A DNA stretch of 25,350 bases from the NCBI GenBank assembly GCA_964537245.1, contig CAZHZL010000038.1, positions 1 to 25,350 on the forward strand, given 5' to 3'. This document shows, piece by piece, positions 16,283-24,094 of this stretch (the first letter of the stretch is position 1; each line of letters begins with the position of its first letter). The translations under genes and the position numbers were made by a program. This DNA comes from UMGS1840 sp964537245 (GTDB lineage: Bacteria > Bacillota > Clostridia > UMGS1840). A model generated the notes under the pieces. It was not told the origin of the DNA and searched no databases. It worked only from the letters and a program-made list of their open reading frames with translations.

Positions 16283-17971
16283 TTATCTCATAGGACCGCC
16301 GCCCATATTTCCGCCTGCTGGTCTTCCGCCCATATTTCCGCCGCCCATAGGGATACCCATTCCGCCCATACCAGGCATCATCTGCATACCTGACTCATCT
16401 GCAACAGAAATTGAATAAATTACATCTCCGACATTAAGACCTTCCTTGATTTCAATATAGTCATCATTTGAAGTTCCTGTTACAACCTCAACAGTTTTAT
16501 AACCGTCAGGAGCCATATCCTTCTCATCTTCTTTTTCACCCTTAACAAAGACTCTGTTTCCTCTGTTTACGGCATTTACAGGAATTGAGATAACATCTTT
16601 AACCTCGGAAATAATAATGGTTGCATCAATATTCATTCCCGGAAGCAAATCATCATCAAACTCTGTTATCTCAACAGTTATAGGATAAGTTGTAACACCG
16701 TTTGAAGTAGTACCGTTTATACTTACATTTGTAATCTCACCACGGTATGTTTTTCCATTCAGGGCATCTGCTGTAATTGTAACAGACTGACCTACTTCCA
16801 CCTTATTAATATCAAGCTCGTCAACATTCATCTCAAATTTAAGAAGTGACATATCATAAATAACAGCAAGCTCTGTTGAAGAATTTGTATTATCTATTTT
16901 ATCACCCGCTTTAACATTCTTTCTTACAACTGTTCCGGAAATCGGAGCTTTTATATTGTAATCTTCAAGTGATTCTTTCATTTTTTCCAAAGAAAGCTTT
17001 GAGTCCTTAAGATTAAGTGACGCATTTGATAAAGATGTATCAATGGAATCAGATGTTAAAACAGCCACTGTCTGACCGTTTTTAACCGTTGAGCCTGCCG
17101 AAATATTGAGCTGCGCAATTTTACCTGAGGTTTTTGCTAAAATTGTCGATGTTTCGTAATATTCAAACATACCTGCGTCGTTACAAGCATAGTCACCAAT
17201 TATTGCCGTAGCCTTATCTGTTGTTGTGATAGCCATAGGATTATACACAATAACTGTAACATCCTTTACCATCATGTGACCTGTTTTTATGTAGCTCGCC
17301 GTTGCAACCTCAGAAACAATTCCCTCGACTGAATTTCCAGTTCCGACAACACTTAAAAGTGCTTTTTCACCAATGCGAATATTATCCGCATCATTAGCGT
17401 TGAACGGTATTCTGATTTTCAACTTTGAATTATCGTTAACCTCAGCAATTACAGTACCGTTATTAACGCTATCACCTTTTTTCACATTAACCTTTGTAAC
17501 TGCACCCGAAATATCACTTTTAACATTAAGGTCGTCTTTTGTTTTTATAGTCTCATTATATGAGTTCTGTGTTTTTTGCAAAGAAATCTCCGCACTCTGA
17601 ATGCTTTTTTCAACATCTTTTGAGTCAATCTGATATAAAACATCATCTTCCTCTACAATGTCACCCTCTTCAAAATAGTCAGCTATAACATCTCCCTTAA
17701 CAAGTGAAATAATTGAATAGGAATCCTTTGGCTGAATCGTAGCAGTTCCCGTTATGTAGGTCTGAATATCACCTTTCGCAACAGTAACCTCAGTAACCGA
17801 CATTGCACCCATATTGCCCGCTTTCTTGCTTTTTAATATAGAAACAAAAAACAACGCTGCAATGATAACTACAACTACAACTGCTGTAATTATCACTTTT
17901 TTCTTTCCAGATTTTTTTGCAATAGCAATATTTCCGTCCTTTTTTTCATCCTTTTTCTTGAAAAGCTTCAT
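16283..17971 (-). CDS. Membrane-fusion (MacA/HlyD-like) adaptor with duplicated lipoyl units
   Basis: This is a 562-residue protein with a basic N-terminus and one membrane anchor (about 26-45). The extracytoplasmic part contains four biotinyl/lipoyl-like half-motifs: about 85-118, 150-180 (KSDISGAVTKVNVKKGDSV), 275-308 (TSGKIAQLNISAGSTVKNGQ) and 340-372 (KAPISGTVVRKNVKAGDKI). The second and fourth are each followed by a beta-barrel-like region. This looks like two adaptor modules in tandem; MacA has one and is usually near 370-400 residues. The last 34 residues are rich in glycine and methionine (nine Met). It is the first gene of the operon with the MacB-type ATPase and permease, so it presumably forms the extracellular part of that transporter. 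There is no outer membrane to bridge, so the adaptor may instead work within the thick wall. Confidence 0.9.
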   Translation of the reverse strand: MKLFKKKDEKKDGNIAIAKKSGKKKVIITAVVVVVIIAALFFVSILKSKKAGNMGAMSVTEVTVAKGDIQTYITGTATIQPKDSYSIISLVKGDVIADYFEEGDIVEEDDVLYQIDSKDVEKSIQSAEISLQKTQNSYNETIKTKDDLNVKSDISGAVTKVNVKKGDSVNNGTVIAEVNDNSKLKIRIPFNANDADNIRIGEKALLSVVGTGNSVEGIVSEVATASYIKTGHMMVKDVTVIVYNPMAITTTDKATAIIGDYACNDAGMFEYYETSTILAKTSGKIAQLNISAGSTVKNGQTVAVLTSDSIDTSLSNASLNLKDSKLSLEKMKESLEDYNIKAPISGTVVRKNVKAGDKIDNTNSSTELAVIYDMSLLKFEMNVDELDINKVEVGQSVTITADALNGKTYRGEITNVSINGTTSNGVTTYPITVEITEFDDDLLPGMNIDATIIISEVKDVISIPVNAVNRGNRVFVKGEKEDEKDMAPDGYKTVEVVTGTSNDDYIEIKEGLNVGDVIYSISVADESGMQMMPGMGGMGIPMGGGNMGGRPAGGNMGGGPMR

Positions 17972-18005
17972 ACTTTCTCCCTCTGTTTCTTCTTTTTTAA
18001 TTAAC

Positions 18006-18065
18006 TTTCTGTATTATATAACAGAAATGTGAATTATTTGTGACAATATAAAAATTTTTTTGTGA
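18006..18065 (-). promoter_or_regulatory. Putative regulated promoter of the MacAB-SLH operon
   Basis: On the minus strand a TATAAT (18013-18018) lies about 40 bases before the adaptor ATG, but no good -35 hexamer stands 16-18 bases away. Instead three TCACA boxes occur at 18028-18032, 18039-18043 and 18061-18065, spaced 11 and 22 bases, all on one helix face; the middle one overlaps the expected -35 position. The -10 box is also enclosed by an inverted repeat, TTTCTGT (18006-18012) and ACAGAAA (18021-18027). A weak promoter activated by a tandem-binding regulator, possibly with a separate repressor, would fit. This is inference. Confidence 0.5.
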
Positions 18066-18108
18066 ACAAAATCCTTATATCACAATATATACTCTAAAGA
18101 TTAAAGAA

Positions 18109-18149
18109 ACATTAGAAACCTGCAAAAAGAAAATGCAGGTTTCTAATGT
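18109..18149 (-). terminator. Hairpin terminator after spoIIQ
   Basis: A perfect 16-base inverted repeat (ACATTAGAAACCTGCA and its complement) with a 9-base loop starts one base beyond the spoIIQ stop. The following minus-strand T-tract is weak (TTCTTTAATCTTT), so termination may be less than complete. Confidence 0.75.
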
Positions 18150-18150
18150 C

Positions 18151-18825
18151 TTATTCAGTTAGTGTGACATAATCAGATGGATTTATTTCAACATTATCTT
18201 CTTTTACTTCAAAATGGAGGTGCGGTTGTAAATGACTTTCGGAAACGGCACTTTGTCCTATTGTACCTATCGTCTCCCCTGCCGCAACTACTTGTCCTAC
18301 CTTTACTATTTTATCGCTGTCTAAATTTTTATAAACGCTTACAATTCCGTCATCATGCTCGATTTCCACAATATAACCGTCTTCATAATCAAATTCATTT
18401 TTCACAACTATACCATTTTTTACGGACATTACAGGTGAGTTTAACGGTGAAGAAATATCAACTCCGTTATGAGTTCTGTAATCTCCGTACATTTCATGAA
18501 AAACAAGCACGCTGTCGGTGTATTCGCCTATTATTTTCCCGTTTAAAACAGGAAGTGAGGTTTCCTTCTCCACATTTGCTTCTTCCGTTATTTCTTCTGT
18601 TTTCTCCGAAGCCGGCGCAATGGGAATGGTTTGTTTGAGTGGTTTGTTTTCTGAAATTGTGATTTTTTCATTCGACGGCTGCTCGTATTTTGCACTTATC
18701 TCTTCATTTACTTTGATTGCTTCTTCCTTAAGTCTGTTGTTTTTTGATGTATTGACTGCTACAAGCGTAAATGCACACGCAACTGTACACAAGCACGCAA
18801 TCGTTACCAAATTGATTTTTTTCAT
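18151..18825 (-). CDS. spoIIQ: SpoIIQ-like M23 (LytM) peptidase domain protein
   Basis: This 224-residue protein has one N-terminal membrane segment (about 5-25), a charged linker (30-95) and an M23 LytM domain (about 100-218). The zinc ligands are complete: His119 and Asp123 in HNGVDI, His202 and His204 in PHLHFEV. It lies 41 bases after spoIID. This fits SpoIIQ, the forespore membrane protein that pairs with SpoIIIAH to bridge forespore and mother cell during engulfment. In B. subtilis SpoIIQ the LytM site is degenerate, whereas clostridial SpoIIQ can keep the metal-binding residues, as here. A GGAG site is 10 bases before the ATG. A general wall endopeptidase is the alternative, but the gene context favours SpoIIQ. 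Confidence 0.82.
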   Translation of the reverse strand: MKKINLVTIACLCTVACAFTLVAVNTSKNNRLKEEAIKVNEEISAKYEQPSNEKITISENKPLKQTIPIAPASEKTEEITEEANVEKETSLPVLNGKIIGEYTDSVLVFHEMYGDYRTHNGVDISSPLNSPVMSVKNGIVVKNEFDYEDGYIVEIEHDDGIVSVYKNLDSDKIVKVGQVVAAGETIGTIGQSAVSESHLQPHLHFEVKEDNVEINPSDYVTLTE

Positions 18826-18866
18826 TATGATAAACTCCTTTTTCTAACATTTTAATAAGAGTATTA

Positions 18867-19865
18867 TCATATTTTTTCCTGATTATTCATTTTTTCCAAA
18901 GAAATGCCCGTATAATATTTTTTTAATATATCCTCATATGTATAGCCCTGCTTTGCCATATAGTTTGCACCGTACTGGCTCATTCCTACACCGTGACCGT
19001 TGCCTCTTGTTTTAAAAATTATTTTTTCACCGTTTACGGATATTTCAAAATTTGTTGACCTTAAAGAAAGTGCGCTTCTTAACTGTGTTCCTTTAAATTC
19101 AACACCGCATATCATAAGTGTATTAATGCTTCCTGAATTATTTCTTTTTATATCCGAAATCCAGCCTTGCGGATTTTCCCAGAAATCTACAGCTTTAACC
19201 TTTGATATAAGACTTTTGAATTCTGAAAAAGAAAATGATTTTTCGTCTGTATATCTCGGAGACTGTTCCTCGCCTTCTGATTTTACAGACACAAGATAAG
19301 GCATATCGCCTCCCCATACATCTTTACTGTTTTCTGTCATACCGCTTGAAGTTGAATGAAAAACAGCCGTAATAGGCTCATCGTTATAGGTTGCTATTAT
19401 TCCGTCTGTTTCCAAAACTGCATTTTTTATTTTATCATAATGATTATTATACCAATCCTCACCGTATTTATCCTTTAAATCGCTATCGGAATAATACGCC
19501 TGACAATGACCTGCATTATCACAAACATCAGCACCTTTATGGGCTTCATTTTCAAAAGACATTTTTTTTACTGCTTCAGTCCTTGCTGCAACTGCCTGAG
19601 CCTTTAGGGCTTCAACCTCAAAGCTTGCAGGCATTTCGGCAGCTACAACGCCGTATAAATACTCGTTTAATGCAAGCTTTTTTATATCGTTGTTAATTGA
19701 CACATTAACAAAAACAGCATTATCATTTTTTTCATTATTCATTTCTGCCTCATTATTTTTCTTATTATAATCAATTCCAAAAAAACCGCAGGCACAGGAG
19801 ACAACGGTGAGAAAAATATAGAAAACAGTAAAAAAAACAGGAATTGTCAAAAATTTTCTTTTCAT
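18867..19865 (-). CDS. spoIID: Stage II sporulation protein D (lytic transglycosylase)
   Basis: This 332-residue membrane-anchored protein has an N-terminal segment (about 7-30) followed by the SpoIID domain. The catalytic glutamate is in YGVVAAEMP (Glu77), followed by FEVEALKAQAVAART. The zinc-binding C-x5-C loop with adjacent His is at 115-121, and FHSTSSGMTENSKDVWGG and RGNGHGVGMSQYGA close the domain. SpoIID cleaves denuded glycan strands during engulfment, with SpoIIP and SpoIIM. I chose ATG 19865 because AAAGGTG lies just upstream; a longer GTG start at 19892 has no ribosome binding site and would run up to the lon -35 box. A VVSC stretch near residue 24 resembles a lipobox, but a plain membrane anchor is more usual. 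Confidence 0.93.
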   Translation of the reverse strand: MKRKFLTIPVFFTVFYIFLTVVSCACGFFGIDYNKKNNEAEMNNEKNDNAVFVNVSINNDIKKLALNEYLYGVVAAEMPASFEVEALKAQAVAARTEAVKKMSFENEAHKGADVCDNAGHCQAYYSDSDLKDKYGEDWYNNHYDKIKNAVLETDGIIATYNDEPITAVFHSTSSGMTENSKDVWGGDMPYLVSVKSEGEEQSPRYTDEKSFSFSEFKSLISKVKAVDFWENPQGWISDIKRNNSGSINTLMICGVEFKGTQLRSALSLRSTNFEISVNGEKIIFKTRGNGHGVGMSQYGANYMAKQGYTYEDILKKYYTGISLEKMNNQEKI

Positions 19866-19892
19866 AGTAATGCACCTTTTTTTCATATACAC

Positions 19893-19922
19893 TTGACTTT
19901 TAGCATAAATTTGTTGTATAAT
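19893..19922 (+). promoter_or_regulatory. Sigma-A promoter for lon
   Basis: TTGACT (19893-19898) and TATAAT (19917-19922) are separated by 18 bases, about 100 bases before the lon ATG. The leader includes an ATATGT/ACATAT inverted repeat (19930-19946) and the 14-base palindrome TTTATTATAATAAA; either could bind a repressor or be chance in AT-rich DNA. I found no convincing heat-shock CIRCE or CtsR operator. Confidence 0.7.
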
Positions 19923-19964
19923 AAAAATGATATGTGTTAAACATATATAGTTTATTATAATAAA

Positions 19965-19993
19965 TGTGTATGATATACAAATACAAAATATAC
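19965..19993 (-). promoter_or_regulatory. Sigma-E-like sporulation promoter for spoIID
   Basis: On the minus strand GTATATT (19987-19993) is followed after 14 bases by CATACACA (19965-19972). This resembles the mother-cell sigma-E consensus (-35 ATATT type, -10 CATACA-T), although the last -10 position is not T. It would give a leader of about 90 bases. In B. subtilis spoIID is transcribed by sigma-E, which supports the reading. It lies within the divergent region shared with lon. Confidence 0.5.
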
Positions 19994-20026
19994 ATTAAAG
20001 GATATTAAAAAAGGAGGAAAATTACT

Positions 20027-22459
20027 ATGTCAGATATAACCAAAAATACTCCTGATATGATAAATAAAAGAAAGACAGTGACAATACCTGTATTACCATT
20101 AAGGGGGCTTGCCATTTTTCCGCATACCACTATGCACCTCGACGCACAGAGAAATTTTTCTGTGAAGGCTGTTGAATATGCCATATCACACAACACCCCT
20201 ATACTTCTTCTAACACAGATTGACCCGTCAACTGAAAAGCCTTCGGAAGAAGATTTTTACAAAACAGGAACAGTTGCAAATGTAAAACAGCTTTTAAAGC
20301 TTCCGAACAATTGTGTAAGAGTTCTCGTTGACGCACAGGTAAGAGGCGAAAGCATTAGTATATTTGAACAGAACGGTATGCTGTTTTCACAGGTTGAAAT
20401 CAAAAAACAGGTTCATGCAGTAAGAAAAACAAAGAAGCTTGAAGCGCAGATACGCTCGGTTAAGGATTTGTATGCAGAATATTTTCATATTATAGGAAGA
20501 ATTTCACCTGATGTAATGCACAGAGTTGCACCTTTGGACAATATTGATATTCTGACGGACACAATTGCGGGAAGTATGCTTCTTGACTATGACGATAAGG
20601 AATATCTGCTTGAAATAACGGATCCGAAAAAAAGACTCGGTGAGCTGATGAAAATTCTTTCAAACGAAATCGAGCTTTTAAAGATTGAAATTGAAATACA
20701 GAATAAAGTAAAAGAAAGTATGGATAAAAATCACCGTGATTATTATCTTCGCGAGCAGATTAAGGTTATAAACGAAGAACTTGGTGAAACAGAGGACACA
20801 GCTTCTATGGCTGATGAATATGAAACGAAGCTCAATTCCCTTCCGATACCGATTGAAGCAAAGGAAAAAATCCAGAAGGAAATTAACCGTTTTTCACATC
20901 TTCCGTCTTATTCTCAGGAAGCTTCTGTTATAAGGTCATATCTTGATACCGTGTTTGACCTTCCGTGGACAAAAAGAACTGTTGAAAAGGTTGATATCAA
21001 AAAATGCATGAAAATTCTTGACAATGACCATTACGGGCTTATGGATGTCAAAGAAAAGCTTATTGAATATTTATCGGCAAAACAGATTAACCCCGAAATC
21101 CATTCGCAAATTCTTTGCTTAGTCGGACCTCCCGGTGTTGGTAAAACATCAATAGCACGCTCGATAGCAAAAGCATTGGGAAGAAAATATCAGAGAATGT
21201 CTTTGGGCGGAGTTTCAGACGAAGCGACAATCAGAGGACACAGAAAAACCTATGTCGGCTCAATGATGGGAAGTCTTATGAGCGCTGTACGCTCATCAAA
21301 GGTAAAAAATCCTCTTATATTGCTTGATGAAATTGATAAGCTTGGCTCAAACTACAAGGGTGACCCTGCAAGCGCGCTCTTAGAAGCACTTGACAAAGAG
21401 CAGAACAGCACTTTTACGGACCACTATCTTGATATTCCGTTTGATTTGTCGGAGGTGCTTTTCATCACAACTGCAAACAACCCCGATACCATTCCAGCAC
21501 CGCTTCGTGACAGAATGGAGGTTATAAACCTTTCAGGCTACACAAGATACGAAAAATTCAGAATTGCTCACGACCATCTTATAAAAAAGCAGTACAAGGA
21601 ACACAAAATTACAAAGAAGCAAATTTCAATAGACGATAGTGCTGTTTATTCCATGATAGATTTCTATGTGCGTGAAGCAGGTGTGAGAAACTTAGAGCGT
21701 ACAATAATAAATCTTATAAGAAAAAGCGAGAAGGATTTGATTTTAAACAACACATCTGTCAAGATAACAGCCGATAATATAGAAAAATATTTAGGCAAGA
21801 AAAAATATCTTACAGAAAACAAATTTGATTTTCCACAAGTTGGCGCTGCAATGGGACTTGCATGGACTCAGGCAGGCGGCGACACACTTTTCTGTGAGGC
21901 TGTATGCGTTGACGGAACAGGAAAAATCGAAGCAACAGGAAGTCTCGGAGATGTTATGAAGGAATCCACAAAAATCGCAGTTACACATATAAGAACGATT
22001 GCACCTATATTAAATATTGAAAGTGATTTTTATAAAAAGAAAGATATTTTCATTCATTTCCCTGACGGTGCAACACCGAAGGATGGTCCTTCTGCCGGTA
22101 TTACGATTGCGCTTGCCGTTACATCTGCACTTACAAACAGAAAAATCAGATGTGATGTTGCTATGACAGGCGAAATTTCAATACGCGGAAAGGTACTCCC
22201 TATCGGCGGACTTAAGGAAAAATCAATTTCAGCACAAAGAGCAGGAATATACGATATAATAATTCCTAAAGATAACGAAAAGGATATTGAGGATATACCT
22301 GAAGAAATCAGAAAAGATTTAAACTTTATGTGCGTAAGTGATTTTGCTCAGGTTTTGGAAATTGCACTTCTGCCCTGTGACTTTGAAGCTGAAGTAAAAA
22401 CAGAAGAAAGCTTTGTAGGTATGGGAAAATACCGTTACAGAGAAAATAAAATACAATAA
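20027..22459 (+). CDS. lon: ATP-dependent Lon protease (LonA)
   Basis: This 810-residue protein has complete LonA architecture: an N-terminal substrate-binding domain (about 20-220, VLPLRGLAIFPHTTMHLD), a helical linker, an AAA+ module with Walker A GPPGVGKT (367-374) and Walker B PLILLDEID (429-437), and a C-terminal protease domain. The catalytic Ser689 lies in KDGPSAG and the catalytic lysine, probably Lys732, in GGLKEK. It is a cytoplasmic hexamer that degrades misfolded and selected regulatory proteins. Length is normal for LonA. An AGGAGG site precedes the ATG, and the gene stands alone between its promoter and a strong terminator, divergent from spoIID. It could be a sporulation-specific Lon, but the sigma-A-type promoter favours the vegetative form. 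Confidence 0.97.
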   Translation: MSDITKNTPDMINKRKTVTIPVLPLRGLAIFPHTTMHLDAQRNFSVKAVEYAISHNTPILLLTQIDPSTEKPSEEDFYKTGTVANVKQLLKLPNNCVRVLVDAQVRGESISIFEQNGMLFSQVEIKKQVHAVRKTKKLEAQIRSVKDLYAEYFHIIGRISPDVMHRVAPLDNIDILTDTIAGSMLLDYDDKEYLLEITDPKKRLGELMKILSNEIELLKIEIEIQNKVKESMDKNHRDYYLREQIKVINEELGETEDTASMADEYETKLNSLPIPIEAKEKIQKEINRFSHLPSYSQEASVIRSYLDTVFDLPWTKRTVEKVDIKKCMKILDNDHYGLMDVKEKLIEYLSAKQINPEIHSQILCLVGPPGVGKTSIARSIAKALGRKYQRMSLGGVSDEATIRGHRKTYVGSMMGSLMSAVRSSKVKNPLILLDEIDKLGSNYKGDPASALLEALDKEQNSTFTDHYLDIPFDLSEVLFITTANNPDTIPAPLRDRMEVINLSGYTRYEKFRIAHDHLIKKQYKEHKITKKQISIDDSAVYSMIDFYVREAGVRNLERTIINLIRKSEKDLILNNTSVKITADNIEKYLGKKKYLTENKFDFPQVGAAMGLAWTQAGGDTLFCEAVCVDGTGKIEATGSLGDVMKESTKIAVTHIRTIAPILNIESDFYKKKDIFIHFPDGATPKDGPSAGITIALAVTSALTNRKIRCDVAMTGEISIRGKVLPIGGLKEKSISAQRAGIYDIIIPKDNEKDIEDIPEEIRKDLNFMCVSDFAQVLEIALLPCDFEAEVKTEESFVGMGKYRYRENKIQ

Positions 22460-22465
22460 TTTTTT

Positions 22466-22508
22466 AAGCTCCAAAACGCAGTGTTTTCAAGGGTTTTGGA
22501 GCTTTTTT
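22466..22508 (+). terminator. Terminator of lon
   Basis: The 12-base stem AAGCTCCAAAAC/GTTTTGGAGCTT with a 15-base loop is followed by TTTTTT. Confidence 0.92.
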
Positions 22509-22548
22509 ATAAAATATTTCAAAAAATAAAAAATTTTTTAAAGCTTTA

Positions 22549-22580
22549 TGCAACCTTTTCTGGTTTTGAAAAGTGTTATA
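22549..22580 (+). promoter_or_regulatory. Possible ECF-type autoregulated promoter
   Basis: TGCAACCTTTT (22549-22559) resembles the AAC-containing -35 element used by ECF sigma factors. GTTATA (22575-22580) stands 17 bases beyond AACCTT as a -10 element. A start site near 22587 would place the AGGAGGG ribosome binding site (22587-22593) at the very 5' end of the message. No sigma-A hexamer pair is evident in this 143-base gap, so autoregulation is plausible. Confidence 0.45.
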
Positions 22581-22602
22581 GATGAGAGGAGGGTAAATTG
22601 GA

Positions 22603-23091
22603 ATGCACGAAACGAACTGCGCAGGCGTTTGGGAGCATACAATAATCGAAAAATACTTTGATATGGTTTATCACCTTGCCTTGTCACAAACAAAAAGCAA
22701 AACACACGCCGACGATGTGGTTCAGGAGGTATTCCTACGGTTTATAAAATCGGACAAGAGCTTTTCAGATGAAGAACACGTTAAAGCTTGGCTGATAAGA
22801 GTAACGATAAATTGCAGTAAAAATGTTTTCAACAGTTCATGGTTCAAAAAAACAGAGCCGTTAACAGAAGACATTGTTTTTGAAACAGAAGAAAAAAGCG
22901 ATATTTACTACGCTGTATCAGAGCTGCCCCAAAAATACAGAACGGTTATCCATCTTTTCTATTACGAAGATTTATCCGTCGCTCAGATAGCTGAATATTT
23001 AAAGACAAAGGAATCAACAGTAAAATCCCAACTCCACAGAGGCAGAGAGCTTTTAAAATCCAAACTGAAGGAAGGTTATGAAGATGTTTAA
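22603..23091 (+). CDS. ECF-family RNA polymerase sigma factor
   Basis: This 162-residue protein has only the two domains of extracytoplasmic-function sigma factors. Region 2 is about 16-49 (FDMVYHLALSQ, ADDVVQEVFLRF, then HVKAWLIRVTINCSKN). Region 4 is about 105-157 (SELPQKYRTVIHLFYYEDLS, AQIAEYLKTKESTVKSQLHRGRELLK). It would direct RNA polymerase to a small regulon in response to an envelope signal. AGGAGGG lies 9 bases before the ATG. The next gene begins inside its last codons, and that gene product has the form of a membrane anti-sigma factor. The immediate regulon probably includes the whole three-gene unit. Confidence 0.95.
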   Translation: MHETNCAGVWEHTIIEKYFDMVYHLALSQTKSKTHADDVVQEVFLRFIKSDKSFSDEEHVKAWLIRVTINCSKNVFNSSWFKKTEPLTEDIVFETEEKSDIYYAVSELPQKYRTVIHLFYYEDLSVAQIAEYLKTKESTVKSQLHRGRELLKSKLKEGYEDV

Positions 23092-24094
23092 GGATAAATA
23101 TAAAGAAGTTCATAATGAAATCGGTCCTGATAAAGAGCTCCTTCAAAAAGTTATTGCAGCAGCAGACGCTGAAATAAAAAACAACATAAAAGTTAAAAAA
23201 ATTAATTTTTATCCGTACTTATATGCTGCAGCAGCCGTACTCCTGCTGGTAGCTTCTCAAGTAGCTTATACTGCTTTAAAGCCACAGGAAATTATTCCGA
23301 ACAATCAGACAAACACAGTTGTTCAGAATAACAACGAAATCAAAAAAATCCAAGAAAGCTTTGAGGCAGATGAAAAACCTATAAAATCTGAAACTCCGGT
23401 AAAAAAAGCTCAAGAACAAAAAGCACCGGTAAAAAATACTGTTTTACCAGAGCAGGAAAACAATAAAGCTTCTCTGCCTGACGAAAAAACCGAAAAAACA
23501 GAAAAAATCGAAGAAAATACAGAAGTAACAACAGAGAATTTACAGGTTGTGTGGAATATAAACAACATTTCACACGAAAATCAGATTCAGAGCCGCGCTG
23601 TTCCGATGACGATTTCAGAAAATTTTGAAGAAGAAATGCCACAGAGCGTCTATGAGGAAATTACAGCAGAAGAATATAAAGCTTATATCGGACTTGACAT
23701 CACAAATATAATTGATGTTCCCGAAGATATGACGCTTTATCCGAAGGATGACTTTTTAATAGAAAAAAACGCAGAAACACTTGATGTTATAAATGACGAA
23801 AACACATACTATTATGAAGCTTCTTTTGACCGATTTATAATGGTGACAACATCAAAAAGCACAGATGAACACGAAAGCTTTCTTAATAATGAAAGCTACG
23901 AAAAAAGCGTTATCGACGGCGAAAATGTCGTTGTAACATTTGATGAGAATATATACAATATATATCTTATCACAAACGAAACCGGAATAAAAATAACAGC
24001 CGGAAAAACAGAAGAAAAAGAATTACAAAATACAATAAAATCTCTTTTTGAGAATGAGAAAGGAAATAATGAAAATGAAAAAAATGAACATTAA
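23084..24094 (+). CDS. Single-pass membrane protein, probable anti-sigma factor
   Basis: This is a 336-residue protein. A short cytoplasmic part (1-43: FKDKYKEVHNEIGPDKELLQ) precedes one membrane segment (about 44-65, YLYAAAAVLLLVASQVAYTA). A charged low-complexity Lys/Glu/Thr linker (about 70-160) and an extracytoplasmic globular domain (about 195-325: IIDVPEDMTLYPKDDF, YYYEASFDRFIMVTTSKS) follow. Layout and position directly after an ECF sigma gene indicate an anti-sigma factor. The zinc HxxxCxxC anti-sigma motif is absent; the C-terminal region resembles DUF4367-type domains, but I am not certain. ATG 23084 is chosen because GGAAGG lies 8 bases upstream, giving an 8-base overlap with the sigma gene. 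ATG 23078 is too close to that site. Confidence 0.75.
   Translation: MFKDKYKEVHNEIGPDKELLQKVIAAADAEIKNNIKVKKINFYPYLYAAAAVLLLVASQVAYTALKPQEIIPNNQTNTVVQNNNEIKKIQESFEADEKPIKSETPVKKAQEQKAPVKNTVLPEQENNKASLPDEKTEKTEKIEENTEVTTENLQVVWNINNISHENQIQSRAVPMTISENFEEEMPQSVYEEITAEEYKAYIGLDITNIIDVPEDMTLYPKDDFLIEKNAETLDVINDENTYYYEASFDRFIMVTTSKSTDEHESFLNNESYEKSVIDGENVVVTFDENIYNIYLITNETGIKITAGKTEEKELQNTIKSLFENEKGNNENEKNEH

Noticed and set aside
18177..18638. 153-codon open frame on the plus strand opposite spoIIQ
   Set aside because: Low-complexity Leu/Arg/His composition and no initiation signal; the LytM gene on the other strand is clear.
19893..19950. Heat-shock operator (CtsR or CIRCE) before lon
   Set aside because: Only a single AGTCAA-like stretch on the minus strand and short AT-rich palindromes are present; no tandem heptads or CIRCE inverted repeat.
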